A DNA stretch of 47,071 nucleotides from a virus, in the IMG/VR virus record IMGVR_UViG_3300005340_000015, positions 1 through 47,071 of that record. One strand, given 5' to 3'. Positions 22,379-30,590 of the stretch are shown piece by piece (the first letter of the stretch is position 1; the number at the start of each line of letters is the position of its first letter). The notes under the pieces are model-generated. The model had not been told where the DNA came from. It made no database searches and saw only the letters and a program-made list of their open reading frames with translations. A program made the position numbers and the translations under genes.

Positions 22379-25300
22379 GGAACAGCGCTACCTCGCTCCC
22401 CTTCGTGAAGCTCTGCACGTTGCCTACACCCAAGGCTACGACGCGATTTATGGGGAGGGCGGCCAGAACATCAGGGCGGTCCAGGACGAACTACGCAAAC
22501 GCTATGGCCAAGCGGGGGTGGATTTGGTCGGAAAAGCCTTGGTGCAGCGAGACGCTGAGACGCAAGGACTGAAGGAAGACCCGATCGCCGAACTTGCCAT
22601 CGGAACGCTAGCGACGGCGGGGGTGGGTGGGGTGGCCAACCTATTGCGCGGTGGCGGGACCGCAGCACTCACTGCCGCAGAGGCACAAGCCGCAAAGGCG
22701 GGAGCCGGGGAGGCGGCGGCCGAGGCGACTGGTGGAGGCGCTCGCGCAGCACTGCAGGAACTCCTAAAGGGCGCTGCAAGCAGAGTCGAGCCCCAGGCAG
22801 TCAGGTCCGCTCGAGCGGCTGCCGCTGAGGCCATTCCACAGAGCGCGAAGACCGCAGCAAAGCTGACGGCACGGGGAGCGAGCTATCCGATTCGCCACCC
22901 GATCACCTCCCCGCTCGCGGTTGAGGCACCCGGCGCTCTGTTGCACAAGGACCCGGGGGCCTTCGCCAAGGCACTCGAAGGCAAAGGGATCTACGGAGAT
23001 CTCGCCGGCGGTCTCGGGGGTGCTGCATCACACATCTCTCCGATCCTCGGCGAAGCCGTCTCGCTCCCGGCGGCCGTTTTGCCATCAGCTTTCTTGGGAG
23101 GTAAGGCGGCCGTAAACGCTGCTCAGGGACACCCGGAAGACCTCAACGCCCTGATCGACGAATGGAAGAAGACCGGGCTGCTCCCTGCACTTTTCGAAGG
23201 CAACCTCAGCAAGGCTGCTCACAACCTTGCTGACCACCCGCTCTACGACCTGTTGGAAGGATCGGGCGCGGTCAACGCCGCTGGCCGCGTCACCGGTGCT
23301 GCAGCCCGAGCCGTGCCGGGGGCGGACCTGGCTTCGCTTGACCGGAAGCCGCTGCCCGTCGAGGGGACCGGGATCAAAGTTCAGCGCGAGTACAGCCGCG
23401 ACCTTCTGCGCCAGTTGGCTCAGCGGGCCTACGACCGCACCCCTGCCGGTCAGCGGGTCCGGCCCGACACCTTCCGCGGCCGCCACTACCTCAAGGAGGC
23501 ATCGAATCGCTTCTCCGCGGGGCAAGAGGCTATCCGCCGGGAGCACGCCCGCCAGGACATCCAAGCTCTCAAGGCGGTCCTCCCGAAGAAGGGAGGCTGG
23601 AAAGGACTCGGCTCGCGGCTCGATCGCAAGAGCGCGGAAATCGTGAACCTCGCCGTCGAACGGATCCTGCAGCACCCCGAGACCTTCCACAAAGATCTAG
23701 CTGACTACAAGGACCTGCTCGAAGCGGCGGCTAAAGAGACCCGCCCCGACGGCAAACCGCGCCTCAACAAGCGAGAGCTTGCGGCTAACCGGCAACTGGT
23801 GAAGCAGATCGACGCCGGGGTCAAGCGGGCAAACCCCGAGCACGTCGTCCAGGCAGCCAACGCCTTCATCGACCTCCAGAAACCGATCCTCGAAGAACTG
23901 ATCGACCTGAAACTCCTGACGCCCGAGCAGGCCGCCAAGGCATCGGCTACGACCTTCGCGCGGGTTCACATGGGCGCAGGGCACCACGAGGAGCATGGGA
24001 TCGTCGACCGCCACGGAAACCCGCTCGGCTTGGACGCGATTCAGCACGAGATGGCGAGCCGCGGCATCGAACCCCCCGGCTTCCTCAGTCACCGGGCGCC
24101 GGCTAACGCGGACTTCTACCGGCCGCCCTTCGGAGGAGCGATTCTGGACAAGGGCGGCAGGACGGGACAAGCCGTCGTCTCGGGAACCCAGCTCGGAGGG
24201 ATCGAGGGCCTAGTCCGCCAGCTCCGCCGCTCTCGCGGTCTCGCCGACCGGGCTCGCGCATGGAACGCTGCAGTTAATCGGTTCGGGATTGAGGTCAAAG
24301 GCGTCGACACGATGGCGGAAGCAAAACGCGTGATGGAGGACCCGGCCCGCTACGGCATCAACCCCGGCATCAACCCGGTCCCGGTCCCACGGCATCCTCT
24401 CGGCTCCAAAAAGTCCGAGATGGAAGGGGCCCTTGAGCACCAAAGCCCGGCACTGGCCGACGACGCCGCGTCAGGGGCGATTGCGGACGGTTTAGACCAA
24501 GGACTAAAAGGCACCCTCCCCAACGACGCGAAAATCGTCTTCTTCCCCGAGAAGGTCGCCAAAGAGCTGCGAGCTGACGCGACCCCATCGGGGGAGGGGC
24601 TGAAGGCAGCGCAGGCCGCGACGACCATGTTCAAGAGAGCGGTCTTACCGTTCAGTCCGAGCTTCTACATCGGCAACGGCTTCGACAACCTGATCCGCAC
24701 CACCCTGGCCGGCATCCACCCTGGGCACTTCGCGGTAGGAGTCAAGGTCGCGCACAAGATGGATCAGGAGCAGCGGGCGCAGGTTCTCGCCGGCGCCCAC
24801 TTCTCCTCGGTCGACGCTCTGGCCCCGCACCGCTCAGTCGAGGCGGTTGTAACCGGCTATGACCCGCTCTCAAAGGGCGCGCGGCAGTTGGCCGAGTGGT
24901 CTCGGAAGCACGGCTGGAAACAGGCAGCTGTAAAAGCCGCCCCCAAGCTCCTCAGCAGTGCCTCCCACTACTTGCTCTCCGTTAACGCACTCGTCACGGA
25001 GACGCTCCCGCAGTACGGGGTGCTCGGGAAGGTTGCACTCAAAGAGATGCGAAAGACGCAGGGCTCGTGGACGAGAGCGGTCGCCCACCTCGACGAGGCT
25101 TCCCAGGACTTCGCCAAAGGGCTGCACGACCCGGACAAGATCATCCGCCTGCAGAAGGACTTGGAGCAGGTCTACGGCAACTACACGCGGATGTCCCCTG
25201 GCGCTCGCAAGGTCCTCTCGACGATCACCCCGTTCTGGACCTGGATGCGAGCGGCCTACACCTTCGTGTTTTGGAACATGCCCGCGCACCATTCGGTAGC

Positions 25301-25862
25301 GACCGGCCTCCTAGCTGCCACTGCCAACGCCACCAGAGCCGAACGGGAACAGTGGGGCTTGAATCGCGAAGGCAACGAACCCGTCCCGACCTATTACCAG
25401 GGCATTCCGCTTCCGGACGGAGGGGTCGTGCCCCTGGCAAATTACAACTCCTTCGACTTTGCCTCCGATCCGCTCGGGGCGGTGGCCAGGCTGCCGTTCC
25501 CGCAGATCCGCAACATGGCTGAAGCTCTTGCCGGCCGCGATTGGAAGGGCGACGAAATCAAGGGTGGGGAAGGCAACCGTCTCGCGGCGGCGGTCTGGGC
25601 GGCTGCGGGAGCGTTCGTGCCCTTCGTCAACACGCTCACCGAAGAACAGGAAGGCCACAAGGTTTTCGCCCCCCATCTCTCTCTGCCCCACGAGGTCAGC
25701 CCGGAGAAAGTGCGCAAATCTCGAGAACCGACCGAACGGATAACGGTCCCAGCGAAGGGCAGCGGCGGCGGTTCTTCAGCTGGCGGAGTCGACTACGGCA
25801 AGGTCTTCAGTGGCGGCGGAGGTTCATCCGTCGACTACGGGAAGGTGTTCTCAGGGGAATGA
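22173..25862 (+). CDS. Giant internal virion (ejection) protein, putative
   Basis: 1229 residues from GTG 22173, chosen because its N-terminus then aligns with the ATG-started protein at 26005 and AGGGG lies upstream. Residues 1-~70 are the shared tag: RMHEGRLPQPGVPAGPRNSP and later PKTPVVPYNPSAPPTPVQ. Next come Ala/Gly-rich hydrophobic helices (~145-190 and ~270-320, with membrane-insertion character) and a long basic helical region. A distinctive segment KRAVLPFSPSFYIGNGFDNL near residue 860 precedes the C-terminal domain with WTWMRAAYTFVFWN. The end is a Gly/Ser-rich duplicated VDYGKVFSG. Size, location and amphipathic segments fit the large ejection protein of a podovirus. Confidence 0.68.
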   Translation: MPSTRSRRMHEGRLPQPGVPAGPRNSPRPSRHSGGTSGDLSVPGYKPKTPVVPYNPSAPPTPVQRHIRREQRYLAPLREALHVAYTQGYDAIYGEGGQNIRAVQDELRKRYGQAGVDLVGKALVQRDAETQGLKEDPIAELAIGTLATAGVGGVANLLRGGGTAALTAAEAQAAKAGAGEAAAEATGGGARAALQELLKGAASRVEPQAVRSARAAAAEAIPQSAKTAAKLTARGASYPIRHPITSPLAVEAPGALLHKDPGAFAKALEGKGIYGDLAGGLGGAASHISPILGEAVSLPAAVLPSAFLGGKAAVNAAQGHPEDLNALIDEWKKTGLLPALFEGNLSKAAHNLADHPLYDLLEGSGAVNAAGRVTGAAARAVPGADLASLDRKPLPVEGTGIKVQREYSRDLLRQLAQRAYDRTPAGQRVRPDTFRGRHYLKEASNRFSAGQEAIRREHARQDIQALKAVLPKKGGWKGLGSRLDRKSAEIVNLAVERILQHPETFHKDLADYKDLLEAAAKETRPDGKPRLNKRELAANRQLVKQIDAGVKRANPEHVVQAANAFIDLQKPILEELIDLKLLTPEQAAKASATTFARVHMGAGHHEEHGIVDRHGNPLGLDAIQHEMASRGIEPPGFLSHRAPANADFYRPPFGGAILDKGGRTGQAVVSGTQLGGIEGLVRQLRRSRGLADRARAWNAAVNRFGIEVKGVDTMAEAKRVMEDPARYGINPGINPVPVPRHPLGSKKSEMEGALEHQSPALADDAASGAIADGLDQGLKGTLPNDAKIVFFPEKVAKELRADATPSGEGLKAAQAATTMFKRAVLPFSPSFYIGNGFDNLIRTTLAGIHPGHFAVGVKVAHKMDQEQRAQVLAGAHFSSVDALAPHRSVEAVVTGYDPLSKGARQLAEWSRKHGWKQAAVKAAPKLLSSASHYLLSVNALVTETLPQYGVLGKVALKEMRKTQGSWTRAVAHLDEASQDFAKGLHDPDKIIRLQKDLEQVYGNYTRMSPGARKVLSTITPFWTWMRAAYTFVFWNMPAHHSVATGLLAATANATRAEREQWGLNREGNEPVPTYYQGIPLPDGGVVPLANYNSFDFASDPLGAVARLPFPQIRNMAEALAGRDWKGDEIKGGEGNRLAAAVWAAAGAFVPFVNTLTEEQEGHKVFAPHLSLPHEVSPEKVRKSREPTERITVPAKGSGGGSSAGGVDYGKVFSGGGGSSVDYGKVFSGE

Positions 25863-25863
25863 C

Positions 25864-25980
25864 CTATAGAGCCGGACCAAATAGAGCAGCGGCCCAGAGT
25901 CCCATCCAGACGAGGACGGCGATAGTCAGCACGCCGGCTCCCAGCTTGATCCAAAACGGAGTGTCCACGTCGCCCCACAT
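25864..25980 (-). CDS. Minus-strand transmembrane microprotein
   Basis: 38 residues encoded on the minus strand and exactly filling the 142-bp gap between two + strand virion genes. After WGDVDTPFW it is one long hydrophobic helix (IKLGAGVLTIAVLVWMGLWA, AALFG) to the end. Codon third positions are mostly G/C, as in real genes here. No Shine-Dalgarno is visible. A holin-like, antiholin-like or exclusion function would suit; it may also be a chance frame. Confidence 0.42.
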   Translation of the reverse strand: MWGDVDTPFWIKLGAGVLTIAVLVWMGLWAAALFGPAL

Positions 25981-26004
25981 GCCGGAAAAGGGTAGCGCGA
26001 GCTG

Positions 26005-26211
26005 ATGCCCTCCCGTCGCAGCCAGCGCATGCACGAAGGCCGCCTGCCCCAGCCGGGGGTGCCCGCGGGCCCTCGCAACTCGCCTCCCCCGTCCCGGCAT
26101 AGCGGCGGCACGTCGGGGGATATGTCGATCCCCGGTTATCAGCCGAAGACGCCTGTGGTGCCTTACAACCCGAGCGCTCCTCCAACGCCGGTCCAGCAAG
26201 AAATCCGGCAC
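26005..26211 (+). repeat. Shared virion-leader coding repeat, copy 3
   Basis: Paralogous to 22173-22378. The two copies flank 3.6 kb encoding unrelated bodies, so the leader has been duplicated and fused to a different protein, as expected for an interchangeable targeting tag. Confidence 0.85.
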
Positions 26212-27909
26212 GAAAGCTCGACCGCCACCGCAACGCCAGGTAGCACCGGCCCGAATCCCTTGGCGAGCCAGTACCTCCTCTCCCGACTCGCCGACCTAAT
26301 CACTCCCGGCCCTACGGCCCGCGACATAGCTCAGGCTGCCTCCACCCTCGGAGTGAAGCCGAAGGCCCACAGCGCGCCAGGGCTTATCGCAGATGGGGTC
26401 TCTCAGGCGGCCAGGGCACTTGGTCACGACGTAACCGAAGGCGTGAAAGCGGCAGCCGAGTTCCCAAGCCACCGAGTAGTTCACGCCTTCGGCCACAAAA
26501 CGCTTGGCAAACCAACTGTCGCTCAGGTTGTCGGCGCAGCCAAAAAAGGCACGCTCCAAGTCAACCGCGGCGGCAAGGTCACGGTGCCAGCAACGCGGCA
26601 AGCCGCGCGCGATCTCGCGCAGGCCCGCCGCAGAGCCTCCGGCTCTGGGCAGATCCAAGGCATTACTCACGGTCCCCAAGCCGAGCGCTTCGCTAACACC
26701 CTCGCCAAACTGACCGGAATCGACCCGAAGGCGATCGGGGCCTGGGTCCAGGCGGAGGGGGGCGGCTGGGGCGGCACTGGGATAAGTGGTGGGGAAGCCG
26801 GCAAGAACAATTGGCTCGGCGTCGGCTACCCCGGCGAACAAACGCCGTTCAGCCAGTCGCCCTACTTCAACGGTTCTCCGGAGGACGCCGCTCGGGCTAC
26901 CGCGGCCTGGATGAGGGGCAAACTGGGCGGCGAATTCAACTACCGCGCCGCGCCGAGCATCCAACAAATCATTCCTCAGTCGAAAGGCAAAGGCACGCAA
27001 GCCTTCCTATCGGCTCTCGCCAACAGCGGGTGGGGAACGAACGTGTCCAGCGTGGCTCAAGACCTCGGCATGATTCAGGTCAAGCCACCGAACCCGCAGG
27101 CCGTAAAGCAGCTCGCCGCGGCAAAGGTTGCGGCTAAAAAGCTCGGCATACCGACCCGAGTCGCCGGCGGCGATCTTGAACGCGGTCGGGGTGGCGTGAT
27201 CTACGTTCGCGCTGATGCGCGGGGAATGGTGAAATGGGCGGAATCCGCACTCGGGACGCCGGAGGGATCTGCCAAGCAACTTCGCTGGGCCTCAAACGAG
27301 GGCCTGAGCGGCAGTCAGCCGTGGTGCGCAAACTGGGTCAGCAACGGGCTCGCTCGCCGCGGAATTCCACTTCCACCGAACCCCAATTTCGTCCCCTCCT
27401 TCGAAACGGAATGGTCGGGCGGCCACAGCATCGGCACCGATCTGTCGAAGGCCAAGCCTGGCGACTTGATCGCGTTCAGCGGCGAGCACATCGGTCTCTA
27501 CGTCGGCAACGGCGAAATGATCTCGGGGAATTTCGGCAACGAAGTCGCGCGGTCTCCCGTGTCAGCAGGTCCCGCGCCAGTCTCGGCGATCCTGCGCCCG
27601 AACTACAGCGGCGGAAAGGTCGCCGTGCGGGAATCCACGCCGCTCCCGGGAAGCTCGATCGGCCCTGGAGGGATCGCTGCGGCTCCAGCCGGTGCGGCGA
27701 TAGAAGGTTCCGGTACCGCAGGCGGCGCGGCCGCCCAGCGTCCGGCGGCTCCCCTATCAACGGCTTCTGTGCCGATCAGCTCTCTGCTCGACGTTCACAC
27801 GCCCCTCCCCCGTGCCTTCAGCCAGTTCCAGCTGGGCGAAACGCCTCAAGAAGATGGCCCGGTCGAAGAAGGCACCATCGCGCGCATCCTCCGAGGGAGG
27901 CGGCGGTGA
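26005..27909 (+). CDS. Virion-associated peptidoglycan hydrolase (glycosidase-like plus CHAP domain)
   Basis: 634 residues. Residues 1-~70 are the same virion leader as the giant protein, so this is probably packaged in the particle. Residues ~225-350 resemble a glucosaminidase/lysozyme-type fold (RFANTLAKLTGIDPKAIGAW, QAEGGG, NNWLGVGYPG). Residues ~405-530 form a CHAP/NlpC-P60-like domain: catalytic Cys441 in SQPWCANWVSNGL, GDLIAF, and His495 in GEHIGLYVGNG, which cuts peptide stems or the amide bond. The C-terminus is Gly/Ala/Pro-rich and ends in a basic tail. Likely drills the cell wall at DNA entry. Confidence 0.78.
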   Translation: MPSRRSQRMHEGRLPQPGVPAGPRNSPPPSRHSGGTSGDMSIPGYQPKTPVVPYNPSAPPTPVQQEIRHESSTATATPGSTGPNPLASQYLLSRLADLITPGPTARDIAQAASTLGVKPKAHSAPGLIADGVSQAARALGHDVTEGVKAAAEFPSHRVVHAFGHKTLGKPTVAQVVGAAKKGTLQVNRGGKVTVPATRQAARDLAQARRRASGSGQIQGITHGPQAERFANTLAKLTGIDPKAIGAWVQAEGGGWGGTGISGGEAGKNNWLGVGYPGEQTPFSQSPYFNGSPEDAARATAAWMRGKLGGEFNYRAAPSIQQIIPQSKGKGTQAFLSALANSGWGTNVSSVAQDLGMIQVKPPNPQAVKQLAAAKVAAKKLGIPTRVAGGDLERGRGGVIYVRADARGMVKWAESALGTPEGSAKQLRWASNEGLSGSQPWCANWVSNGLARRGIPLPPNPNFVPSFETEWSGGHSIGTDLSKAKPGDLIAFSGEHIGLYVGNGEMISGNFGNEVARSPVSAGPAPVSAILRPNYSGGKVAVRESTPLPGSSIGPGGIAAAPAGAAIEGSGTAGGAAAQRPAAPLSTASVPISSLLDVHTPLPRAFSQFQLGETPQEDGPVEEGTIARILRGRRR

Positions 27910-27943
27910 ATAAGCGGCCCGAGCGAGAAGGAAGGAGCGGCTG

Positions 27944-28252
27944 ATGGAGGCCAACGCTGGTGAACTCCCGTACAAAGTCAATGAGCTGGGTCGGCGGGTG
28001 GATGGCTTCCATAAGCGGCTCGGCGGCGTCGAGGTCAAACAGTCTGATCAGACGACCGCCATCGCGATCTTGAAACGAGACGAGGAAGAGATCCGAGCCG
28101 ACATCGCGGACATCAAGAAAGTCGTCGAAGACGAGGGCAAACGCAACCGAGCCAGTAACAACCGCCTGATCGGAGCGATGATCGCGGTTTCGGTCTCGAC
28201 GATCGGGTCGGCGATTACCTACGCCCTAGCGAGCGGAGGAGGACACCCCTGA
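27944..28252 (+). CDS. Holin-like protein, XhlA-type layout
   Basis: 102 residues with AGAAGGAAGGAGCGG before the ATG. Residues ~10-70 form a charged coiled coil (VNELGRRVDGFHKRLGGVEV ... RDEEEIRADIADIKKVVEDE). A single transmembrane helix follows near the C-terminus (RLIGAMIAVSVSTIGSAITY). A coiled coil plus C-terminal span is the layout of haemolysin XhlA-like holin partners, and the gene lies between two hydrolase genes. Lysis function inferred from topology and context. Confidence 0.68.
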   Translation: MEANAGELPYKVNELGRRVDGFHKRLGGVEVKQSDQTTAIAILKRDEEEIRADIADIKKVVEDEGKRNRASNNRLIGAMIAVSVSTIGSAITYALASGGGHP

Positions 28253-28740
28253 TGAGCGAGCGAAAACCCCACCAGAACGACTCCATCGTCAAACCAGCCA
28301 ACAATCATGAGAAAGCGAAGAAATGGGCGGTGATCCTGGCTGTCGCCGCCTTCGCCGTCGCCTCGGGCTGGAACGTGGCGACGAGGATCAACATCCAGAA
28401 ATCCAACTCGGCAAGCATCGACCAGGTGATCGAAACCATCGAAGAGGCGTGTGTCAACCGCCGCGCCCTGACGGTGCAGTACAGGGTCCGGGGCAAGAAT
28501 CAGCGTATTATGGCCCGCGCTCAACTGTTGACCACCAGGGCGTTCCTGATCGCGCTGGAAGAATCGCCACCACCCCCAGGGACCACGCAGAAGGAACTTG
28601 AGATCAGGGCCAGGTTCATCGAAGAGTACGAAGCGGCGATCCCGAAGCTGAAGCACATCTTGAAGACGACCAAGCTCCTGCCGCTCGAAAACTGCACGAA
28701 GCAGGCTCAAGAACTGCGCGAGAAGCAGCCAGCGGGATAA
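28252..28740 (+). CDS. Membrane-anchored lysis-cassette protein, putative
   Basis: 162 residues with GGAGGAGGACA before the ATG. A basic N-terminus, one span (KWAVILAVAAFAVASGWNVA, residues ~24-43), then an extracytoplasmic helical domain with two cysteines (EEACVNRR, ENCTKQAQEL) that could form a disulfide. Type II topology with an outer coiled-coil domain resembles an inner-membrane spanin or a wall-exposed lysis regulator; for a monoderm actinobacterial host a holin-associated role is more likely. Confidence 0.62.
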   Translation: MSERKPHQNDSIVKPANNHEKAKKWAVILAVAAFAVASGWNVATRINIQKSNSASIDQVIETIEEACVNRRALTVQYRVRGKNQRIMARAQLLTTRAFLIALEESPPPPGTTQKELEIRARFIEEYEAAIPKLKHILKTTKLLPLENCTKQAQELREKQPAG

Positions 28741-28810
28741 CGGCAGGTCTGCCCCCAACCGTAGAGTTCAGGGCGCTGGTTGCCGAGCCCCAGGCGACTG
28801 CCTGAACGCC

Positions 28811-28828
28811 GCGAAGTAAATACTTCGC
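28811..28828. promoter_or_regulatory. Palindromic operator-like site 3 (perfect)
   Basis: GCGAAGTA-AA-TACTTCGC is a perfect 8+2+8 inverted repeat and the best copy of the family. It lies in the 122-bp gap between the lysis-cassette gene and the endolysin gene. Neither possible endolysin start (28839 or 28863) has a Shine-Dalgarno. In a lysogen a repressor bound here could block expression of the endolysin or stop read-through transcription. Confidence 0.75.
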
Positions 28829-28862
28829 GTTTCGTCCGATGCGGCGTGGACACTGCTCGACC

Positions 28863-30086
28863 ATGAGCCTGAAATACGTCGTAATCGACGATTGTCCGTG
28901 CCCGAAACCGCTTTTCCCAATCCTCAAGAAGCTCCAGCACGACACGGGTTGCAAGTACAGCTCGATCTACCGCGGCGACGATGCCCTTGCCCTGCTCCAT
29001 GCTCACGACAAGCACTCTCAGCGCGAGCTGGCCGAAGCCACGCCGGCGGAGCGCGCCGCTTGGGGCATCCTCGGAACGCCCAATCCGCCTGATCGCGGGA
29101 CGCACATCCTCCTCGGCGATGGTGTCGTTGGCCGACTCCACCAAAAGCTGCCGTGGTTCAGATGCGGCATCGACATCAACCTGAAGGGCTCCGAAGCCGA
29201 GCAGGAGGCCGAAGCTAAGAAAATCGAAGCGGCTGCACATCGCCACGGCTGGGAGCTCTACCGGCCCTACCCGAGCGGCAGCGAGCGGCACCACTTCAAT
29301 CTTCGCAGGAAGCCATCGCGGTGGCGGGCCTTCTACCGAAACGTCTTTGGCCACGCCTTCGTTAAGCCGAAGGTGGGACCCGCTGTCCCGGTGCCTGAGC
29401 CGAATCCGCCGAAGCGGAAACACCACCCGAGCAAACAGGTCACGCGGCCCGACGTGCTCGGCAACGCGATCGACGTCTCCGAAGCTCAGGGCGACGTCGA
29501 CTGGCAGAAGGTTGCGAAGAAGGGCGTCCGCAAGGGCCTCCGCAAGCGGGCGATCGCGGTCGGCATCTGCAAGGCCACCGAGGGCGCCGACTGGACCGAC
29601 GGTCGCTTCTCCGGCGCCCGGTTGAAGGCCATCGCGAAGGCCGGCCTGGCGGTCGGCGTCTACCATTTCGCCCGGCCGGACAACAACAGCGGCACGATCG
29701 AGGCGAGACACTTCGTGCGCACCGTGAAGGCCGCTGGCGGTCATTTCATCGGCTACAAGGAGTGGCGGGAAGGCAAGTCGGGGGTATTCGGTTTCCTCGA
29801 CTTCGAGACCGCGCCATATGAGAAGAAATTTGCCGTCGACTTTGCTCGCGAGTTCAAACGACTGACGGGCTGCGATTGTGGGATCTACGGGGGTGGCTAC
29901 TCACTCAACCCGATCCTGTCGGCACTGAAGTTGTTTGCCTGTGTCTGGCTGGCTGCCTACGTCACCGACTGGGACCCGTTCTTCGACGGCCCCAGCTCGG
30001 ACGTGAAGTTCTGGCAGAACAAGGACAACTGGCGCTGCCCCGGAGTCAGCGGCGATGTCGACCACTCGATCTACCTGGGGGGGTGA
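28863..30086 (+). CDS. Endolysin with GH25 lysozyme domain
   Basis: 407 residues from ATG 28863; ATG 28839 is possible. The N-terminal domain (1-~165) has GTHILLGDG, CGIDIN and, after HGWELYRPYPSG, ERHHFNL. That spacing of H...D...H is reminiscent of M15-type D,L-peptidases, though weak. A Pro/Lys linker follows (~165-197). Residues ~200-407 are a GH25 muramidase: AIDVSEAQGDVDW with the first catalytic Asp, GICKATEG, GVYHFARP, the catalytic FLDFETAP, and FWQNKDNW near the end. It has no signal peptide, so export would need a holin. It digests the wall for release. Confidence 0.83.
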   Translation: MSLKYVVIDDCPCPKPLFPILKKLQHDTGCKYSSIYRGDDALALLHAHDKHSQRELAEATPAERAAWGILGTPNPPDRGTHILLGDGVVGRLHQKLPWFRCGIDINLKGSEAEQEAEAKKIEAAAHRHGWELYRPYPSGSERHHFNLRRKPSRWRAFYRNVFGHAFVKPKVGPAVPVPEPNPPKRKHHPSKQVTRPDVLGNAIDVSEAQGDVDWQKVAKKGVRKGLRKRAIAVGICKATEGADWTDGRFSGARLKAIAKAGLAVGVYHFARPDNNSGTIEARHFVRTVKAAGGHFIGYKEWREGKSGVFGFLDFETAPYEKKFAVDFAREFKRLTGCDCGIYGGGYSLNPILSALKLFACVWLAAYVTDWDPFFDGPSSDVKFWQNKDNWRCPGVSGDVDHSIYLGG

Positions 30087-30088
30087 AA

Positions 30089-30256
30089 ATGAATCAGACC
30101 AGCGAAACCACCGTAGGTGCAAGCACCGCCGGCGCCGCTCTCGGCGGAATCGTCGGCTGGACGATCTCAGCGGTGACCGGCGTTGACACGGCTCCGATCA
30201 GCGGTGGTCTGGCCACCGTCGGCGCCTTCGTCTTCGGCAGTCTCTTCCCCCGATGA
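30089..30256 (+). CDS. Small holin candidate
   Basis: 55 residues from ATG 30089, preceded by GGGGGGGTGAAA two bases after the endolysin stop. It is almost wholly hydrophobic and Gly/Ala-rich (STAGAALGGIVGWTISAVTG, then ISGGLATVGAFVFGSLF), giving one or two spans, and ends in PR. The size, glycine-rich helices and position directly behind the endolysin are typical of pinholin or holin genes. Together with 27944-28740 there are three candidate membrane lysis proteins. Confidence 0.68.
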   Translation: MNQTSETTVGASTAGAALGGIVGWTISAVTGVDTAPISGGLATVGAFVFGSLFPR

Positions 30257-30350
30257 GGATGAGGGCCATGAACTTCGGCGCGACCGGGGGGTTCTTGCGT
30301 TTCGGAGTTCCCTTGGTATCGTCGCTCCCTTCGCCGATCTTGTAAACAGC

Positions 30351-30385
30351 GGCGGGGGCACCGTCGGTGAAACGGCTCCCCCGCC
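30351..30385. terminator. Terminator-like hairpin after lysis genes
   Basis: GGCGGGGG (30351-30358) pairs with CCCCCGCC (30378-30385), and inside it CCGT pairs with ACGG around a seven-base loop. It is followed only by TT, so it would be a strong stem without a classical U-tract, as is common in high-GC actinobacteria. Its place about 95 bases after the last late gene fits the end of the late operon. Confidence 0.55.
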
Positions 30386-30486
30386 TTGGCACCAGGAGGT
30401 TGAGGCTCCCGATGCGCAGGCAAACCTATCCAAGAATCGTGACTCGGGCCGCCGATCCAGTGGCCGTCGACCCGAGTCTGTGGGAC

Positions 30487-30543
30487 TCAGGTCCCCTTGT
30501 GGATGGCGGCGACCGGCGTTACTGCTGCCGTAGTGATCTTCAC
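30487..30543 (-). CDS. 18-codon minus-strand ORF with a perfect Shine-Dalgarno
   Basis: The minus strand reads AAAAGGAGGTGAAGCGC and then GTG 30543. The ORF encodes 18 residues (start V/M, then KITTAAVTPVAAIHKGT) to TGA. It is followed on that strand by two mutually exclusive hairpins. This could be a leader peptide with an attenuator, a bacteriocin-like or signalling peptide, or an accident of an anti-Shine-Dalgarno word on the + strand. Too short to judge by composition. Confidence 0.35.
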   Translation of the reverse strand: MKITTAAVTPVAAIHKGT

Positions 30544-30574
30544 GCGCTTCACCTCCTTTTGGTAGTTGGACGGC

Positions 30575-30590
30575 GGCTCACCAGTGAGCC
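30575..30590. promoter_or_regulatory. 16-bp palindrome GGCTCAC-CA-GTGAGCC
   Basis: A perfect 7+2+7 inverted repeat, 83 bp before the winged-helix regulator gene and about 15 bp upstream of the minus-strand Shine-Dalgarno. ArsR-family and related dimers bind such sites, so autoregulation of 30673 and control of the divergent small ORF are plausible. Confidence 0.5.

Noticed and set aside
30094-30433. Minus-strand frames opposite the holin candidate
   Set aside because: Overlapping low-complexity Pro/Arg-rich frames, typical shadows in GC-rich DNA.
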